DNA of 64,000 nucleotides from M3007 sp031398055. Its GTDB lineage: Bacteria; Bacteroidota; Bacteroidia; Chitinophagales; Saprospiraceae. The stretch is from NCBI GenBank assembly GCA_031398055.1, contig JANNMS010000029.1, forward strand, positions 30,519 through 94,518, written 5' to 3'. Below the pieces are notes generated by a model. It had not been told where the DNA came from. It was given only the letters and a program-made list of their open reading frames with translations, and searched no databases. Positions 45,901 through 51,613 of this stretch are shown here, piece by piece. Numbering within the stretch: position 1 is the first letter of the stretch; each line of letters starts with the position of its first letter. Position numbers and translations under genes: made by a program.

Positions 45901-48900
45901 GCAACACGGGCATGTATCAGGTTTTCACGAACGGCGTTCCGGGCGTTTACACCCTCGGTTATTCGCACCCGAACGGCTATCCGCTCAGCACGACTTGCCT
46001 GCCGCACGCCGGGACTTTCAACCCTGCGGGAAATGACAACAACCCGGTTTACGACAACGATGGTTTGGCAAATGGCATCATCCATTTTGGTTCGGGCGCG
46101 ACGAACGGCGTTTTGAACGACATAAATTGCGCGGATAACCATTACTTTTTGAAATTTTACCTCGACCCGCAGGAGACGACTTTGATTGCCAACAACAACA
46201 TCCCCGTTTCGTGCGGCATTTTGGGCGGTCGCGTTTGCCTCGACAACAACAACGACGGCCAACCCACGCCGGGCGAACCGGGCGCGGCGAACGTCACGGT
46301 GCAATTGATTGACTGCTCGAACCCGCAAAACCCCATCGTCGTGCAGGCCGTTTTGACCAATGCAAATGGCGAATATCAATTCGACGGCCTCGTTGCCGAT
46401 AATTATCAGATAAAAGTTTTGGCACCGTCGGGCTACTCGGTCATCGGCGCGGGTTTCGACACGGACGGCACGAGCGATTGCTTGCCGATTACTTTCACGA
46501 CTTGCGATTTGACGAACAATGTTTGCCTGTCGTTTTGCCCGGTCATCCACCAAGTCATTTCGGTCAATCCAAATTGCCCGCCGGGCGACGACGGTTTGAT
46601 TGTGATTTCGGCGCAGTGCCTCGGCACTTTGCAATATTCGATTGACGGCGGCACGACTTGGCAGGCCTCGAATGTTTTTCCAAATCTGCCGCCCGGAACG
46701 TACACGATTGTCGTGTCGAGCGGTGCTTGCCAAACGACTTGGCAATTGACGATTACTTTGGATTGCGACAACGCGCCCGACGACGCTGGTTTGATTGGAA
46801 ATGCTTTCCAAGATTGTGGCGCGACGGACGGTGTGCGCGAAATTGGCGAAGATGGTTTGGCAAACGTGCAGGTGACTTTGACCGGAAATGGGCAAAATTT
46901 GAAGAAAAATACCGACGCGAACGGCTTGTTTACTTTTGAAAATGTTCCGCCCGGAACCTACACTTTGACTTTTGGAAAACCCGCCGGGACGAATTTCACG
47001 ACCCAAAACGCGGGCAGCGACGACGCAAAAGACAGCGACGTTTCACCGACCGGAACCGTTTCAATCACACTTTTGCCCGGCCAAACTTTGACAAATGTGG
47101 CCGCTGGTTTCAAAGATATTTTGCCGCCGGTCATCACTTTTTCAAACCCAAAATTGCAAGGACACGTCGCGGGCGACACGATTTTGATGGATTGCAACAA
47201 TCTCGTTCCGTTCGGTTTGGCCGATGCAAAAGCGACGGACAATTGGGACAGCGACCCGGATTTGAAATTTGTCGAAAAGCCGATTTTGTCTTTTCCAAGT
47301 TGCCAAAATGGCTATTTGGCCATCATGCACTGCGGTTGGGTTGCGACGGACGACTGCGGAAATACTTCCGAAATCGAATTTGTCATGGCAGTTCAGGACA
47401 AAACCGCCCCGCAATTTGTGGGCGTGCCGTCCAATTTGATTTTGAATGTTGGCGACCCCGTTCCGACTCCGGCAAATGTGAAAGTTTTTGATTTTTGCGA
47501 CCCGACGGTGACGAACGCGGTATTTGCGGAAACGCAAACCCAAAATGGCTGCCAAACCGTCATCACCCGAAAATGGACTGCCACCGACCACTGCGGAAAC
47601 GTGGCGACGGCTTCCCACACAATAACGATTGGAAATGGAAACGCGCCCGTTTTGGCAATTTCCGCAAAAACCAACGCGACCTGCAACGCCTCGAACGGCT
47701 CCTGCAATTTGACCCCGGCGACTTTGGCTTTTGCTTGGTCGGACGGCGGCACGGGGGCTTCGAGAAATAATTTACCTGCCGGAAATTTCACAGTGACCGC
47801 CACCGACGCGGCTGGCTGCACGGCGAGTTTGACCGTTTTGATTGAAAAAACCAACCAAAACGTGGCATTTACTGTCGGAAATTTGACGGATGCGGCTTGC
47901 GGAAACGCAAACGGCGCGGCGAGTTTGACGCCTGCGACTTTGACTTTTGCTTGGTCGGACGGCGGCAGCGGGGCTTCGAGAAATAATTTGGCGGCTGGAA
48001 ATTATCAAATTACGGCCACCGACGCGAGCGGCTGCACCGGAACTGCCAATTTTACAATCAACGAAACTGGCAATTTGAACCCAACCATCGCCGCGACGAC
48101 CGCCGATTTTTGCGACCAAAACAATGGAACTGCGGTGCTTTTTCCCGTCAATTTGACCTACAATTGGTCGGACGGCGGAACGGGCGCGAACCGTTTCGGA
48201 CTCGCCGGGGGAACGTACACCGTGACCGCGACGAACGGAACGCCGGGCTGCACCGCGACTTTGACCGTCGTAATTCAGGAACAAAATGGCGTGGCGATTT
48301 CGGTTTCATCCAATAAAAATGAAACCTGTTTTGGCAACGACGGCGCGGTGACGCTTTCGCCCGCGACCGGCGTGACTTATTCGTGGTCGGATGGCGGCAC
48401 GGGCGCGACGCGCACCGATTTGGATGCCGATATTTACATCGTGACTGGCACTTCGCCGAACGGCTGCACGGGCATGATTATGGTGGAAGTGATGCGCGAC
48501 GTGATGTTGCAGGTGGGCGTAACTTCCACAGATTCAGCGACTTGCGCCGGAAACGACGGGCAGGCCGTGCTTTTTCCAACCACTGGAATCACTTTCAATT
48601 GGTCGGACGGCGGCACGGGCGCGACGCGAAACAATCTTGTTCCGGGCGTTTATGTCGTGACGGCGACGACGCCAAATTGCTCGGAAGCGTTCACCGTTTC
48701 CATCGGTTTGGATTGCTCGAACACGGGTTGCACGACGCCGGTTTTTGAAAGTACCATCATCACGCCTGCAAAATGCAGCGCGGCGGACGGCGCAGCGGCG
48801 GTTTTTGTGGTCGGCGACGAGGCCAATTTTACCTATTCTTGGCTGCCAAATAATGGTTCTTCAAATGCTGCGGGCAATTCGCGGATTGGACTTTTGCCGG

Positions 48901-50099
48901 GAATTTATTTGGTCACGGTCAAGCCGCTGGGTTTTGATTCTTGCGATTTGAAAGTAAATATGGTCGTGCCGAACGACACAGTCGGCTGCGGAACACCACC
49001 GAAACCGGATGATTTCACCAGTTTGCCCGACGGTTTGTTGCTTTTTGATTGCAAAAAAGGCAGTTACCAGCATTGCATGGACATCCGTTTTGAGGATTTC
49101 AAAAAAGGATATTCCGTCACCGACAACGGCGGGCAATTTCTCGGCGGCATCAAAGCCTGCAACGTACACGAGTTTACTTTTTACGAAGTGGATTTGTTGA
49201 CGAGCAGCGGTTCGATGGGGCCGTTCGAGGTCGCGGAATGGTTTGTGAACGGCACGAAAAAAATGGGGACGTTTGCCGATGTGGCTGGTTTGATTCAATT
49301 TTTAAATCAAAACGACCTCGGCGCGGCGTGGAAATTTGATACTTTGGAAATGCGCGTGATTTCGGAATCGCCAAAAACGAAGTATTCAAATTTGCAGGTC
49401 AAAGAAATTCCGACTGGAAATATCGTGATTTTAGAAACCTCCAATGTTTTTGACGAGCGCGGAACGATTTTAGAAATGCCGGAAGGCGACTATCATTTGG
49501 TGGTTGTCCACACGCCGACGGGTTTGAAAGACACGGTTGACGTGACCGTTCACTGCCTCACGACGGACACGATTGTCCGAAATATTTTGGTCAAAGAATT
49601 GGTTTCCATTGATTTGGACGATTCCGAACTGCTCGGCGCGTCGGAAGGCGCACGGATTGTGCAAGAAAACATCCTCACGGATGTCGTTCAATTGATGCCT
49701 TCCGGCAAAAATAAAATCGAAGTTTACGCCTCGAAATCGGGGACGGAACACGCGATTTTGGTTTTGCAAGACGAGCGCGGGGTGATCGACACGACGTATT
49801 TGATTATCAATGCGAATTACAAAGATATTCCGGCGGACAGTGTTTATGTTTTCAATGCCGTTTCGCCAAACGAGGATGGACAGAATGATGTCTGGACTAT
49901 TTTGAATATTGAAAAATATTCGGACAACAAAGTGCAAGTTTACAATCGTTGGGGCGAGCGCGTTTTTGACAAAGAAAATTATCAGAACGACTGGAATGCG
50001 CGTTGGAATGACCAGTATTTGCCGGACGGCACTTATTTCTACCTGATAAATTATGATGGTGGGAAACGGTTGACGGGATATTTGCAGATTCAGCATTGA
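27960..50099 (+). CDS. Giant (7379-residue) SprB-like repeat adhesin with type B T9SS sorting domain
   Basis: Signal peptide 1-23 (MNFTLRYLTVAFFFFLTNAMS). Residues about 24-1160 hold seven ~163-residue repeats ending in phrases like DPFLPPNSNANVGQQLTTFG. An Ig/PKD-like domain (1163-1240) precedes 47 tandem ~81-residue SprB-type units (1241-5043; consensus CG-NNGSI-V-ATGG--PLEYS then DGTNWQTSNIFQNLAAG). Then come DUF11-like domains (5044-5205 and 5782-5935), each with an Asp-rich tail (VDSDPDDTNGNDNEIDNETN); SdrD_B-like domains (about 5355, 6084 and 6271); four more repeat units; HYR-like segments (about 6386-6560); six short SprB repeats (FAWSDGGTGASRNNL); and a gliding-motility-associated C-terminal domain from about 7284 (VSPNEDGQNDVWTI, VYNRWGERVF, PDGTYFYLINYDG). 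By analogy with SprB it should be exported by T9SS as a surface adhesin; ligand and gliding role are unproven. Confidence 0.92.
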   Translation: MNFTLRYLTVAFFFFLTNAMSAQTVQFKVALLPDGITYRVSMKPSVSWSAPQNNVQGAQVTLLAPTGGFQISNFTNISGFWTVVPTVVAPIENPGFDYFNIYLASSTAMTFVAGQETHLFTFQKSGNCTGAVELINNNTDPFMPPNSQSLNVGNYIATQGGGGSGNNLWISNYDQGHAICANPSCLLKYKLTQNGSTYKVSMISLVTWNAPDNTVASMQVTVKTPTGGFQMGNITNFIGNAQFAQTSHFPNLANSGNDYFAFTLQNAGTTGIPFQQGQEVDLFTFENTGTCGAGGNVFLMDNLNDPNSNNQNANVGQQVTTLGYGSNDAPICLDASFSAPCTAPAPTCLMQYQLLPLGNGKYQFAVIPNITWNNGTANITSSMQVTVKAPTGFAVSNLVNLTGATFALTSTYANPTQDPGNNDYFSFTLQNQGTNANAYNIGVTLPLFTFENTGDCGGGGAVLLIDENDPFLPPASNANVGQQMTTLGYGANDVPICLAANSSAACSATCLMEYQLTALGNGKYQFAVIPNITWNNGTANITSSMQVTVKAPTGFSVANLTNLTGANFALTSTYADPAQDPGANDYFSFTLQNQGTNANNYVNGVPLPLFTFENNGSCGSGGQVKLIASNDPFLPPNSSANVGQQMTTLGYGTNDVPICLAANNSAACSVAPATCLMQYELTALGNGKYQFSVIPNVNWNNGTDNATASMQATVKAPTGFVISNLVNLTGAIFDLTSTYSDPAQDPGANDYFSFTLQNQGTTANAYNIGVPIPLFTFENTGACSGGLVSLINENDPFLPPASNANVGQQMTTFGYGANDVPICLAANNSAACSSTCLVEYKLTQLTNGLYRVSMIPHINWTSPDNITASQQVTIKAPTGGFEIQNINSLVPGAAYDLTSQYPSPSQAPTWDYFSFTLQNAGTSALTYQNGVEVPLFTFENGGSCSGSTIYLIDDGDPFLPPNSNANVGQQLTTFGYGTNDVPICLDGNGSAPCSAPLPGCLINLKLELNDDCQYQVSMIPDTTWASGGNITKKAKVTIRVPSGCFSPTNLTNFAFGADWVLAQTVVNPPDNPGYTYYCFNLATVPTVGIPYQDGVPVPMFAFENAAACCNIDSIRIMQNDDPMADGNTLNINLDNQWETSGTDPAGVTPCLVGTAALPCQSNGTVDLVASAQTICNGESVVLNATAGYATYNWSPSVGLSCNNCQTPTASPTTTTTYILTVTTANNCAFTDQVVVTVNNGPTIVSVTPDSPVSCVSNDGTITISATGANLQFSINNGVNWQASNIFQNLGAGTYTVLVRNSVTTCETAHAQNPVILTAPTAPTVNSVTPTDPTDCNLNDGTITVSATGTNLQFSKDGGATWQASNIFQNLAAGTFQIKVRNSVSNCQTNNIPTVLTAPVAPSISSISATPQTDCGQNNGSITVNSTPASGLQYSIDNGTTWQTSNIFQNLAAGSYQIKIRNGDGTCAVANGSATTVAAPAMPNITAITPTNPSSCTAPNGSLTITATGGVGVLEYSIDGTNWQTNPTFNGLAAGTYTAFVRNQDNTCPNPWANNPVVLVSVASPNVLSATPTAVSSCTVNNGTIAVNATSGTPPYQYSLNNTTWQAGNIFQNLPAGTYDIYVRNANGTCPTQFNQQVVVGSPSNPTIVNVVPTHPTDCNLTNGSLVVSAVGAGLQYSINNGANWQTSNTFNGLGDGVFTVLVRNTPSLCLSNPETATLTAPSGASISNITASPVNTCDTNDGQIVITATGGTAPLSYSIDGGATWQTGNIFQNLAAGNYNIRVRNAGGTCVVAASSATLVDAPNQPSFVSVNASNPTACGLTNGSISISATGGIPQLEYSIDGTNWQTNPNFTGLAGGSYTVWVRNQDNTCPIPWPANPVVLTQPTAPTIASVTPQNPTACGTSNGTISINATGGIAPLQYSLDGNNWQAGNIFQNLAAGTYSVFVRNANGTCPVQNSTSTVLTNPGAPVLVSATPTNPTTCGTNNGQISISATGANLQYSINNGSTWQASNFFQNLVAGNYTVVVQNSLTNCLSNTQALVLTAPAAPVISSANATPTTDCNLTNGTITVNATGGTPPLEYSRDGTNWQTNNVFQNVPAGNYTISVRNSNGSCATVFANTVVVGQPNSATITSATPTNPACGQNNGSISVSATGGIAPLEYSKDGTNWQTGSIFQNLAAGTYTVRVRNANGTCVVIFPNPVVLTAPASANIVSVNAQNPSVCGTDNGSITVNATGGTPPLEYSINGTNWQTSNVFQNLAAGSYQVSVRNANGTCPIQNGTATVLTAPATPVLVSATPTNPSDCASANGQIVVSATGANLQFSINNGSTWQVGNTFSGLAAGSFTVVVRNSLTNCLSNSQVLNLTAPASPTISSANATPASDCNLANGTITINAAGGTPPLQFSVNGTTWQTGNVFQNVAAGSYQISVRNANGTCPTTFANAIVVGQPASANIVSATPTNPSCGSNNGSISISATGGIAPLEYSLDGTNWQTASVFQNLAAGNYTVRVRNANGTCTTIFANPVVLTAPATASIVSITPQNPTTCGTNNGSISVSATGGTAPLEYSINGTTWQTSNVFSNLAAGSYTVGVRNSNGTCPVSANAPTVLVAPQIPVVQSVTPQNPSVCNGTNGSVSIVATGSNLQYSIDNGSTWQTGNIFQNLAAGTFNVLVRNSLSNCQTTPQQVVLTAPPAPVVTSAVPTNVSDCGLSNGSISVSATGGLAPLEYSLDNLNFQTSTVFNALPAGTYTIWVRNFNGTCTVQHPNTVTISAPAVPNISLVSTTQPGCGAANGSITITATGGVAPLSFSINNGLNWQTSNVFQNLAAGNYTVLVRNSGGGCVTANVSNPVVLVAGNPPSIVSAVPQNPTGCGTNNGTITVSATGGTPPLEYSKDGTNWQTSNIFQNLAAGSYTISVRNANGTCANPFANPVVLTAPTGATILQVLTFNPQGCGINNGTVQIVATGNNLQYSINNGSTFQTSQIFTGLAAGTYQIVVSDPTTNCTATSSATLTAPTAPTIPGFTPTPVSNCGLANGSVNISATGGQPPYQYSINGGATWQTSNIFTGLTAGNYVVLVRNSDGSCATASPLISINTPAQPSVLSVNASSPVSCANQNGAITISASGGIAPLEYSIDGVNWQSSNTFSNLTSGTYFAQVRNANGSCSTPYAGNPLVLNAPISPAITLVTAAAPTDCGLSNGSISVSATSGMPPFDYSIDGGATWQVSNFFQNLAAGNYNVVVRNQGGQGCQSAFIPVVFNVLSQPTVTNLTKTDPLGCGLVSNENGTITVTATGGQAPIQYSLDGLTWQFSNIFTGLAAGNYTVRLRNGNGTCIYTHPTPLVLTAPASPTVVSATATPATCGANNGTISINATGGTSPLSYSIDGIFWQASNVFQNLPAGNYTVFVRNANGSCATPAAANPVVVGQNAGATLTNVNILQPATCGATGTITVAATGGTAPLEFSINGGATWQTATVFPNLAGGNYVVMVRNADDSCPSGNVPVSIISKPPPVILQVSSSNLTACGSANGTISIFASGGEAPLEYSIDGVNWFTTNVFSGLSAGNYTPQVRNFDNTCVVAATSVVTLTEPNSLTIASVVPTNPVGCNQNNGNIVVSVTGGGVQYSIDGGVHWQNSGTFNNLAAGSYNVFVRKINGTCPTGFTQNPVVLTAPAGVSIVQVLAQNPQGCGVNDGTIQIIASGTNLKYSINNGASFQSSPYFSGIAAGNYQILISDATGGCTANSTATLTAPTAPTIPGFTPSPVSNCGLADGSISVSPTGGVPPYQFSINAGATWQTSNIFTGLTAGNYVVLVRNSNGSCATASSLITIGTPALPNIFSANGTSPTNCTLQNGSITVTASGGISPLEYSINGVNWQTSNTFTGLSSGSYSVFVRNANGTCSTPFFGNPIVLNAPAAPAITSVNASAPTDCGQNNGSISVSATGGTPPFEYSKDGGATWQVGNIFQNLSAGNYNIVVRNTGGQGCSSSSVPVVFNVLSQPTVSNLTKTDPLGCGSFDGTITVSATGGVAPLQYSLDGLTWQFSNIFTGLTAGNYTVRVRNANGTCVFTSPNQLVLTAPANPTVTSATATPASCGANSGTITVSATGGTPPFSYSIDGIFWQSSNVFQNLPAGSFTVFVRNANGSCATAFASNPVVVGQNSGASLTNVTVSQPANCGGTGSISVAATGGTAPLEFSINGGATWQTGTNFNNLTAGNYVVMVRNADDSCPSGSVPVSLQARPLPAIVSVSSSNLTACGAGNGSISIFGNGGQTPLEYSIDGVNWFTTNVFAGLAAGNYVPQIRNFDNSCVVLGTPVSLTEPTSLTIASVTPSNSAGCGQNTGSIVVSVTGGGVQYSIDGIHWQTSGTFNNLAAGSYQVFVRKLNGTCATAFAQNPVVLTAPGGVNIISVQNTQPESCLALGETDGTITIHATGTPAPLRYSIDGGATYQFSNFFSGLTGGSYVPVVSAIDNSCSASGTQVVFNFPVAPQILTATATGTTDCGPASGGTPTGGITISATGGTPPLQFSINNGQSWQAGNTFSGLLPGFYSIKVRNANEQCEQVLGQILQVSEPATPTILNAVGTAPTSCGQANGSIIVTATGTNLRYSLDGTNWQTSNIFQNLFPGSYTVRVRSTDALNCIETTAQPVDLTPAAAANITKIDVDPLSNCGLTDGKIVITATGGAQPLGYSINGGVSFSNNNIFENLPAGNYDIVVRNFDGSCPITGGTAIIPVLASPDIVSVVPVSATDCGGTDGKITVSATSPSGVGGLQYSLNGIDWQNSPVFPNLTPGNYVIHVRNATGTCAVQSAAVTVGQPTAPTISSATGVSPTACGATNGSITVSATGGTAPLSYSIDGINWQTGSVFSNLPPGSYTVFVRNANATCATPASSLVILTPGANSPSILNVNVQEPANCGQTGTVTVTVTGGTTPYQFSKDGGLTWQTSNIFQNLAAGSYEIVVRNADGTCPTVYPPVTISSKIAPQILSVTLDPPTDCNFNNASIAILATGGQQPLQYSIDSMQTWHSSNLFQNLPPAAYYVFIRNADGSCTTAYFDNPVVNCDFDLALKKTLSPGQAGTVRLGYDTWFTIKVYNQGFLPAANIEVTDYLPEGTILSGNTANSIWTVVPVGAGGLVQKVWTVLPGILQPGDSASVQIAIRVIYGTPGSTLVNRAEVSGATDEAGGAISDVDSDPDDTNGNDNEIDNETNDDGDLDEDDEDPANIVLVPGDPIGYIYCDKTGAVLTGGKIVLTSAPVGGEIYFSVVAGDTLDGRNGKYKWVTNGVQGTYSTTYVHPLNFPLSTSCPPQSGSPSPSSLDGSTFDKDGLVNGHVELGSEATAGSLINKTCAFNPYWLSFTIGSGDTTIVNTNNIPVQCGFIGAITCIDQNGNGIPEPGEPTLDGVTVQLFTCSGTTPIASTVTNNGGKYKFDGLVAGSYKLKFLQPSGFNFALDGNGQPVNIDLNGFTSCITLNFGECDTSKNVCFVACPTATATASALQICPGGSTQLFGSASSGTFSWSPAAGLSCTNCQQPIATPTATTSYILQVTDGNCISKDTVIINVLPVPTAGLINVSSQNPTTCGASNGSITVSTSQTGVQFSINGGATWQATGSFTGLAAGTYTVAVRFTGSACSTLFPGNPVVLNSGGAPNISNVAATQPNNCDTPNGQITISATGANLEYSINNGVSFQSSNIFQNLAAGTYKIVVRAAGNSACTATWPDVVLVLQQPIVSNVIVNANCQSGQNSLTIVATGGQPPLEYSINGTDWFTQNTFNNLASGFYNVWVRNFNSTCETPWAQNPVGICAFDLALKKTLAPGQTSTVALGDTIDYVITIYNQGSIAAHDISVVDYLPAGMKVVTPGWTQNFTNQMATTTVAGPIAAGGSLQIPISAHLVVGGPGTMLKNVAEIKDAEDAQGNHPDDIDSNPDMISSNDNEIDNVTNNGGGDEDDADPAEVMLNQFDPSGYIYCNKTGKILTGGTVQLVSGPIGGQLFFGTDGTGKILDGNTGMYQVFTNGVPGVYTLGYSHPNGYPLSTTCLPHAGTFNPAGNDNNPVYDNDGLANGIIHFGSGATNGVLNDINCADNHYFLKFYLDPQETTLIANNNIPVSCGILGGRVCLDNNNDGQPTPGEPGAANVTVQLIDCSNPQNPIVVQAVLTNANGEYQFDGLVADNYQIKVLAPSGYSVIGAGFDTDGTSDCLPITFTTCDLTNNVCLSFCPVIHQVISVNPNCPPGDDGLIVISAQCLGTLQYSIDGGTTWQASNVFPNLPPGTYTIVVSSGACQTTWQLTITLDCDNAPDDAGLIGNAFQDCGATDGVREIGEDGLANVQVTLTGNGQNLKKNTDANGLFTFENVPPGTYTLTFGKPAGTNFTTQNAGSDDAKDSDVSPTGTVSITLLPGQTLTNVAAGFKDILPPVITFSNPKLQGHVAGDTILMDCNNLVPFGLADAKATDNWDSDPDLKFVEKPILSFPSCQNGYLAIMHCGWVATDDCGNTSEIEFVMAVQDKTAPQFVGVPSNLILNVGDPVPTPANVKVFDFCDPTVTNAVFAETQTQNGCQTVITRKWTATDHCGNVATASHTITIGNGNAPVLAISAKTNATCNASNGSCNLTPATLAFAWSDGGTGASRNNLPAGNFTVTATDAAGCTASLTVLIEKTNQNVAFTVGNLTDAACGNANGAASLTPATLTFAWSDGGSGASRNNLAAGNYQITATDASGCTGTANFTINETGNLNPTIAATTADFCDQNNGTAVLFPVNLTYNWSDGGTGANRFGLAGGTYTVTATNGTPGCTATLTVVIQEQNGVAISVSSNKNETCFGNDGAVTLSPATGVTYSWSDGGTGATRTDLDADIYIVTGTSPNGCTGMIMVEVMRDVMLQVGVTSTDSATCAGNDGQAVLFPTTGITFNWSDGGTGATRNNLVPGVYVVTATTPNCSEAFTVSIGLDCSNTGCTTPVFESTIITPAKCSAADGAAAVFVVGDEANFTYSWLPNNGSSNAAGNSRIGLLPGIYLVTVKPLGFDSCDLKVNMVVPNDTVGCGTPPKPDDFTSLPDGLLLFDCKKGSYQHCMDIRFEDFKKGYSVTDNGGQFLGGIKACNVHEFTFYEVDLLTSSGSMGPFEVAEWFVNGTKKMGTFADVAGLIQFLNQNDLGAAWKFDTLEMRVISESPKTKYSNLQVKEIPTGNIVILETSNVFDERGTILEMPEGDYHLVVVHTPTGLKDTVDVTVHCLTTDTIVRNILVKELVSIDLDDSELLGASEGARIVQENILTDVVQLMPSGKNKIEVYASKSGTEHAILVLQDERGVIDTTYLIINANYKDIPADSVYVFNAVSPNEDGQNDVWTILNIEKYSDNKVQVYNRWGERVFDKENYQNDWNARWNDQYLPDGTYFYLINYDGGKRLTGYLQIQH
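28510..31440 (+). repeat. Near-identical ~490-bp N-terminal repeats of the giant adhesin
   Basis: Units begin near 28510, 28999, 29486, 29980, 30466 and 30958 (CLMQYQL / CLMEYQL / CLVEYKL starts), with a diverged first unit before 28510. The units starting near 28999, 29486 and 29980 share long identical DNA tracts, for example the one encoding VIPNITWNNGTANITSSMQV in the first two, which points to recent duplication or gene conversion. Confidence 0.8.
31680..43088 (+). repeat. 47 tandem ~243-bp units in the giant adhesin gene
   Basis: 11,409 bp divide into 47 in-frame units of about 81 codons, each with a Cys near the start, an NGSI/NGTI strand, YSIDG or YSINN, WQTSN, FQNLAAG and a second Cys. 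Units 9-12 and 13-16 form a 963-bp block duplication. Units 22-30 (from about 36750) and 31-39 (from about 38940) form a nine-unit block duplication offset by 2190 bp. Confidence 0.85.
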
Positions 50100-50114
50100 C
50101 GAAATTGGGCGAGG

Positions 50115-50147
50115 TTAGAAAAGACACTATTGAAAAATGTCTTTTCT
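50115..50147. repeat. Short palindromic element, copy 1
   Basis: TTAGAAAAGACACTATTG then AAAAATGTCTTTTCT: a 10-bp stem with an 11-nt loop, 16 bp after the giant gene. A reverse-oriented near-copy lies at 57859-57892 upstream of porP. Confidence 0.5.
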
Positions 50148-50170
50148 TTCAACTTCAAATTGGAAATGAA

Positions 50171-50208
50171 AACGACCGAGCAGCGCGAGTTGCTCGGTCG
50201 TTTTTTTT
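50171..50208 (+). terminator. Intrinsic terminator of the giant adhesin gene
   Basis: A perfect 12-bp stem (AACGACCGAGCA with its complement, arms 50171-50182 and 50191-50202), an 8-nt loop and a run of eight T residues. The stem resembles that of the terminator at 17891. Confidence 0.85.
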
Positions 50209-50279
50209 GTGGAATTACTGGCTAAAATATCTGAATCAGAATTTACTTAAGTTGTCAAAATGAATTTTTCGGGTGTTTG

Positions 50280-50426
50280 GAAAATGCGGCAGAGCCGCTA
50301 AATATTTGTAACCATCGGAATAAGATTTTCCCAGAGGTGCGTAGCCCCGAAATATTCCGGTGCTACGCACCTCAATTGAATTTTCCTTGCATTTCTACAA
50401 ATATTGAGCGGCTCTGCCGCATTTTC
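50280..50426. repeat. Nested palindromes in the gap after the giant gene
   Basis: An outer inverted repeat (50280-50310 with 50396-50426, 31 bp, one mismatch) encloses an inner one (50334-50350 with 50357-50373, 17 bp, two mismatches). The arms hold GCGGCAGAGCCGCT and GAGGTGCGTAGC. It could fold as a two-level cruciform or a long RNA hairpin. An open frame runs through it but carries no credible protein in this part. Confidence 0.7.
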
Positions 50427-50462
50427 AAGTACCCGAACATTTACTTTCAAATACTTAAAGTG

Positions 50463-50816
50463 GTGGACAAAAATTTATGCTTCGCCCAGCAGGTTGCCAC
50501 GATTCCAATTTTACCACCTCCGGCAGAAAATCGGGCAGTAAAATCCAGGCGTTTCGAAACTGATTTTTTTGAAATCGTACCCAATCCGGCCAATGATTTT
50601 GCCTATATTTTTATTGAAAAAGAAGTTGAGGTCGGTGGGATTCTCGAAATCCGGGATGCCGTCGGACGTTTGTTTTTGACCAACTCGATTGAAAATTTAA
50701 TCCAAAATGAAAATAAAATTGACTTGAAAAATATGCCCGAAGGCATTTGGACGGTGGTTGTGAAATTGGGAATTGGACAGATCCAAGCAAAGCAATTGGT
50801 CATTTTGAAAAAATAA
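50463..50816 (+). pseudogene. Remnant of a T9SS cargo gene (sorting domain only)
   Basis: The frame encodes FEIVPNPANDFAYIFIEKEV ... LEIRDAVGRLFLTNS ... MPEGIWTVVVKLG ... KQLVILKK, a full type A T9SS sorting domain, but no signal peptide or body domain precedes it. Upstream, the frame passes through the nested palindromes without a convincing start. It is followed directly by an IS3 transposase remnant, and a 16-bp direct repeat (CAGAAAATCGGGCAGT at 50524 and 50844) links the two. Probably the 3' end of a larger gene destroyed by insertion or deletion. Confidence 0.7.
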
Positions 50817-51400
50817 ATCTGGCGGTTTTATTACCCGCTTTATCAGAAAATCGGGCAGTTGGAGTTGGAACTGGATTTCTTGAAACGGATCCAAAAAAAA
50901 CTTTCAGCCAGTTGAGTGCCCCGGTTTTGCGGGAATTGGCGAGCACCAGCGGCGGCCTCCTTGGGCTGCCAAATCGGTGCCGGTTGTTGAGTCTGCCTCG
51001 CTCAACCTTTTACCACCGCCCCGTAGGCGAAAGCCCCGAAAACCTCGCTTTGATACTGACGATGGACAAAATTTACCTCGACCATCCTTTCGGTGTCCGG
51101 CGGATTTGGGCAAATTTGCCCGGTGAATTCGCCGGGACGAACATCAAACGGGTGCACCGGTTGCTGCAATGGCTATTTTTCACGCCATTAAATGCCCCAA
51201 AAACGTCCATTCCAAACAACGAACACGAGATTTTCCCTTATTTACTGCGCGGCCTGACAATCGACCGACCCAACCAAGTTTGAGCCACCGACCTTTGCCG
51301 GGGACTCGAAAAGTATTTCTACTTTTACGACTACGAACGAAAACACCAAACACTCCAATCCGCACCGCGGCACAAATTTGTAAACCAAAAACTGCTTTAG
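50817..51400 (+). pseudogene. IS3-family transposase remnant (orfA tail plus truncated orfB)
   Basis: From 50817 one frame reads WRFYYPLYQKIGQLELELDF, then LKRIQKKLS, the end of an IS3 orfA. Across an A-run near 50897 the -1 frame continues as orfB: LSLPRSTFYHRPVGESPENL, YLDHPFGVRRIWANLP, EIFPYLLRGLTIDRPNQV. A TGA at 51281 replaces the expected Trp, and the text then jumps to ATDLCRGLEKYFYFYDYERK, HQTLQSAPRH, skipping the whole DDE catalytic core. It is therefore inactive: internally deleted, with a stop codon. Terminal inverted repeats were not found. The following gap (51401-51613) is AT-rich with no gene. Confidence 0.85.
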
Positions 51401-51613
51401 AATTTTGAAAAAAACAAAAAAAATGTTTGTTGTTGTTCCTAAAATTAAAAATCAAACCGCAAGCAAGTTTATTTTTACACCCTTTTTGTCCAATGATTGG
51501 AGAGCACCTCACAGGTGGTGTTCAAGGATGCCTAAGTTTTTACCCTGAAATTAATTTCGCTTTCCACTGAACCCTTCTACTATTTTGAAGTTAAAAATGC
51601 ATTGTCAAATTCA

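Noticed and set aside
45258..47006. Long minus-strand open frame (582 codons) inside the giant adhesin gene
   Set aside because: It is the antisense shadow of a repeat-rich, G+C-biased coding region. The sense frame has clear domains, and the antisense product is Arg/Val-rich with no recognisable motif.
50277..50462. Upstream part of the 179-codon frame as a real protein N-terminus
   Set aside because: It is encoded by the nested palindromes, has no signal peptide although a T9SS domain follows, and its composition is not protein-like.
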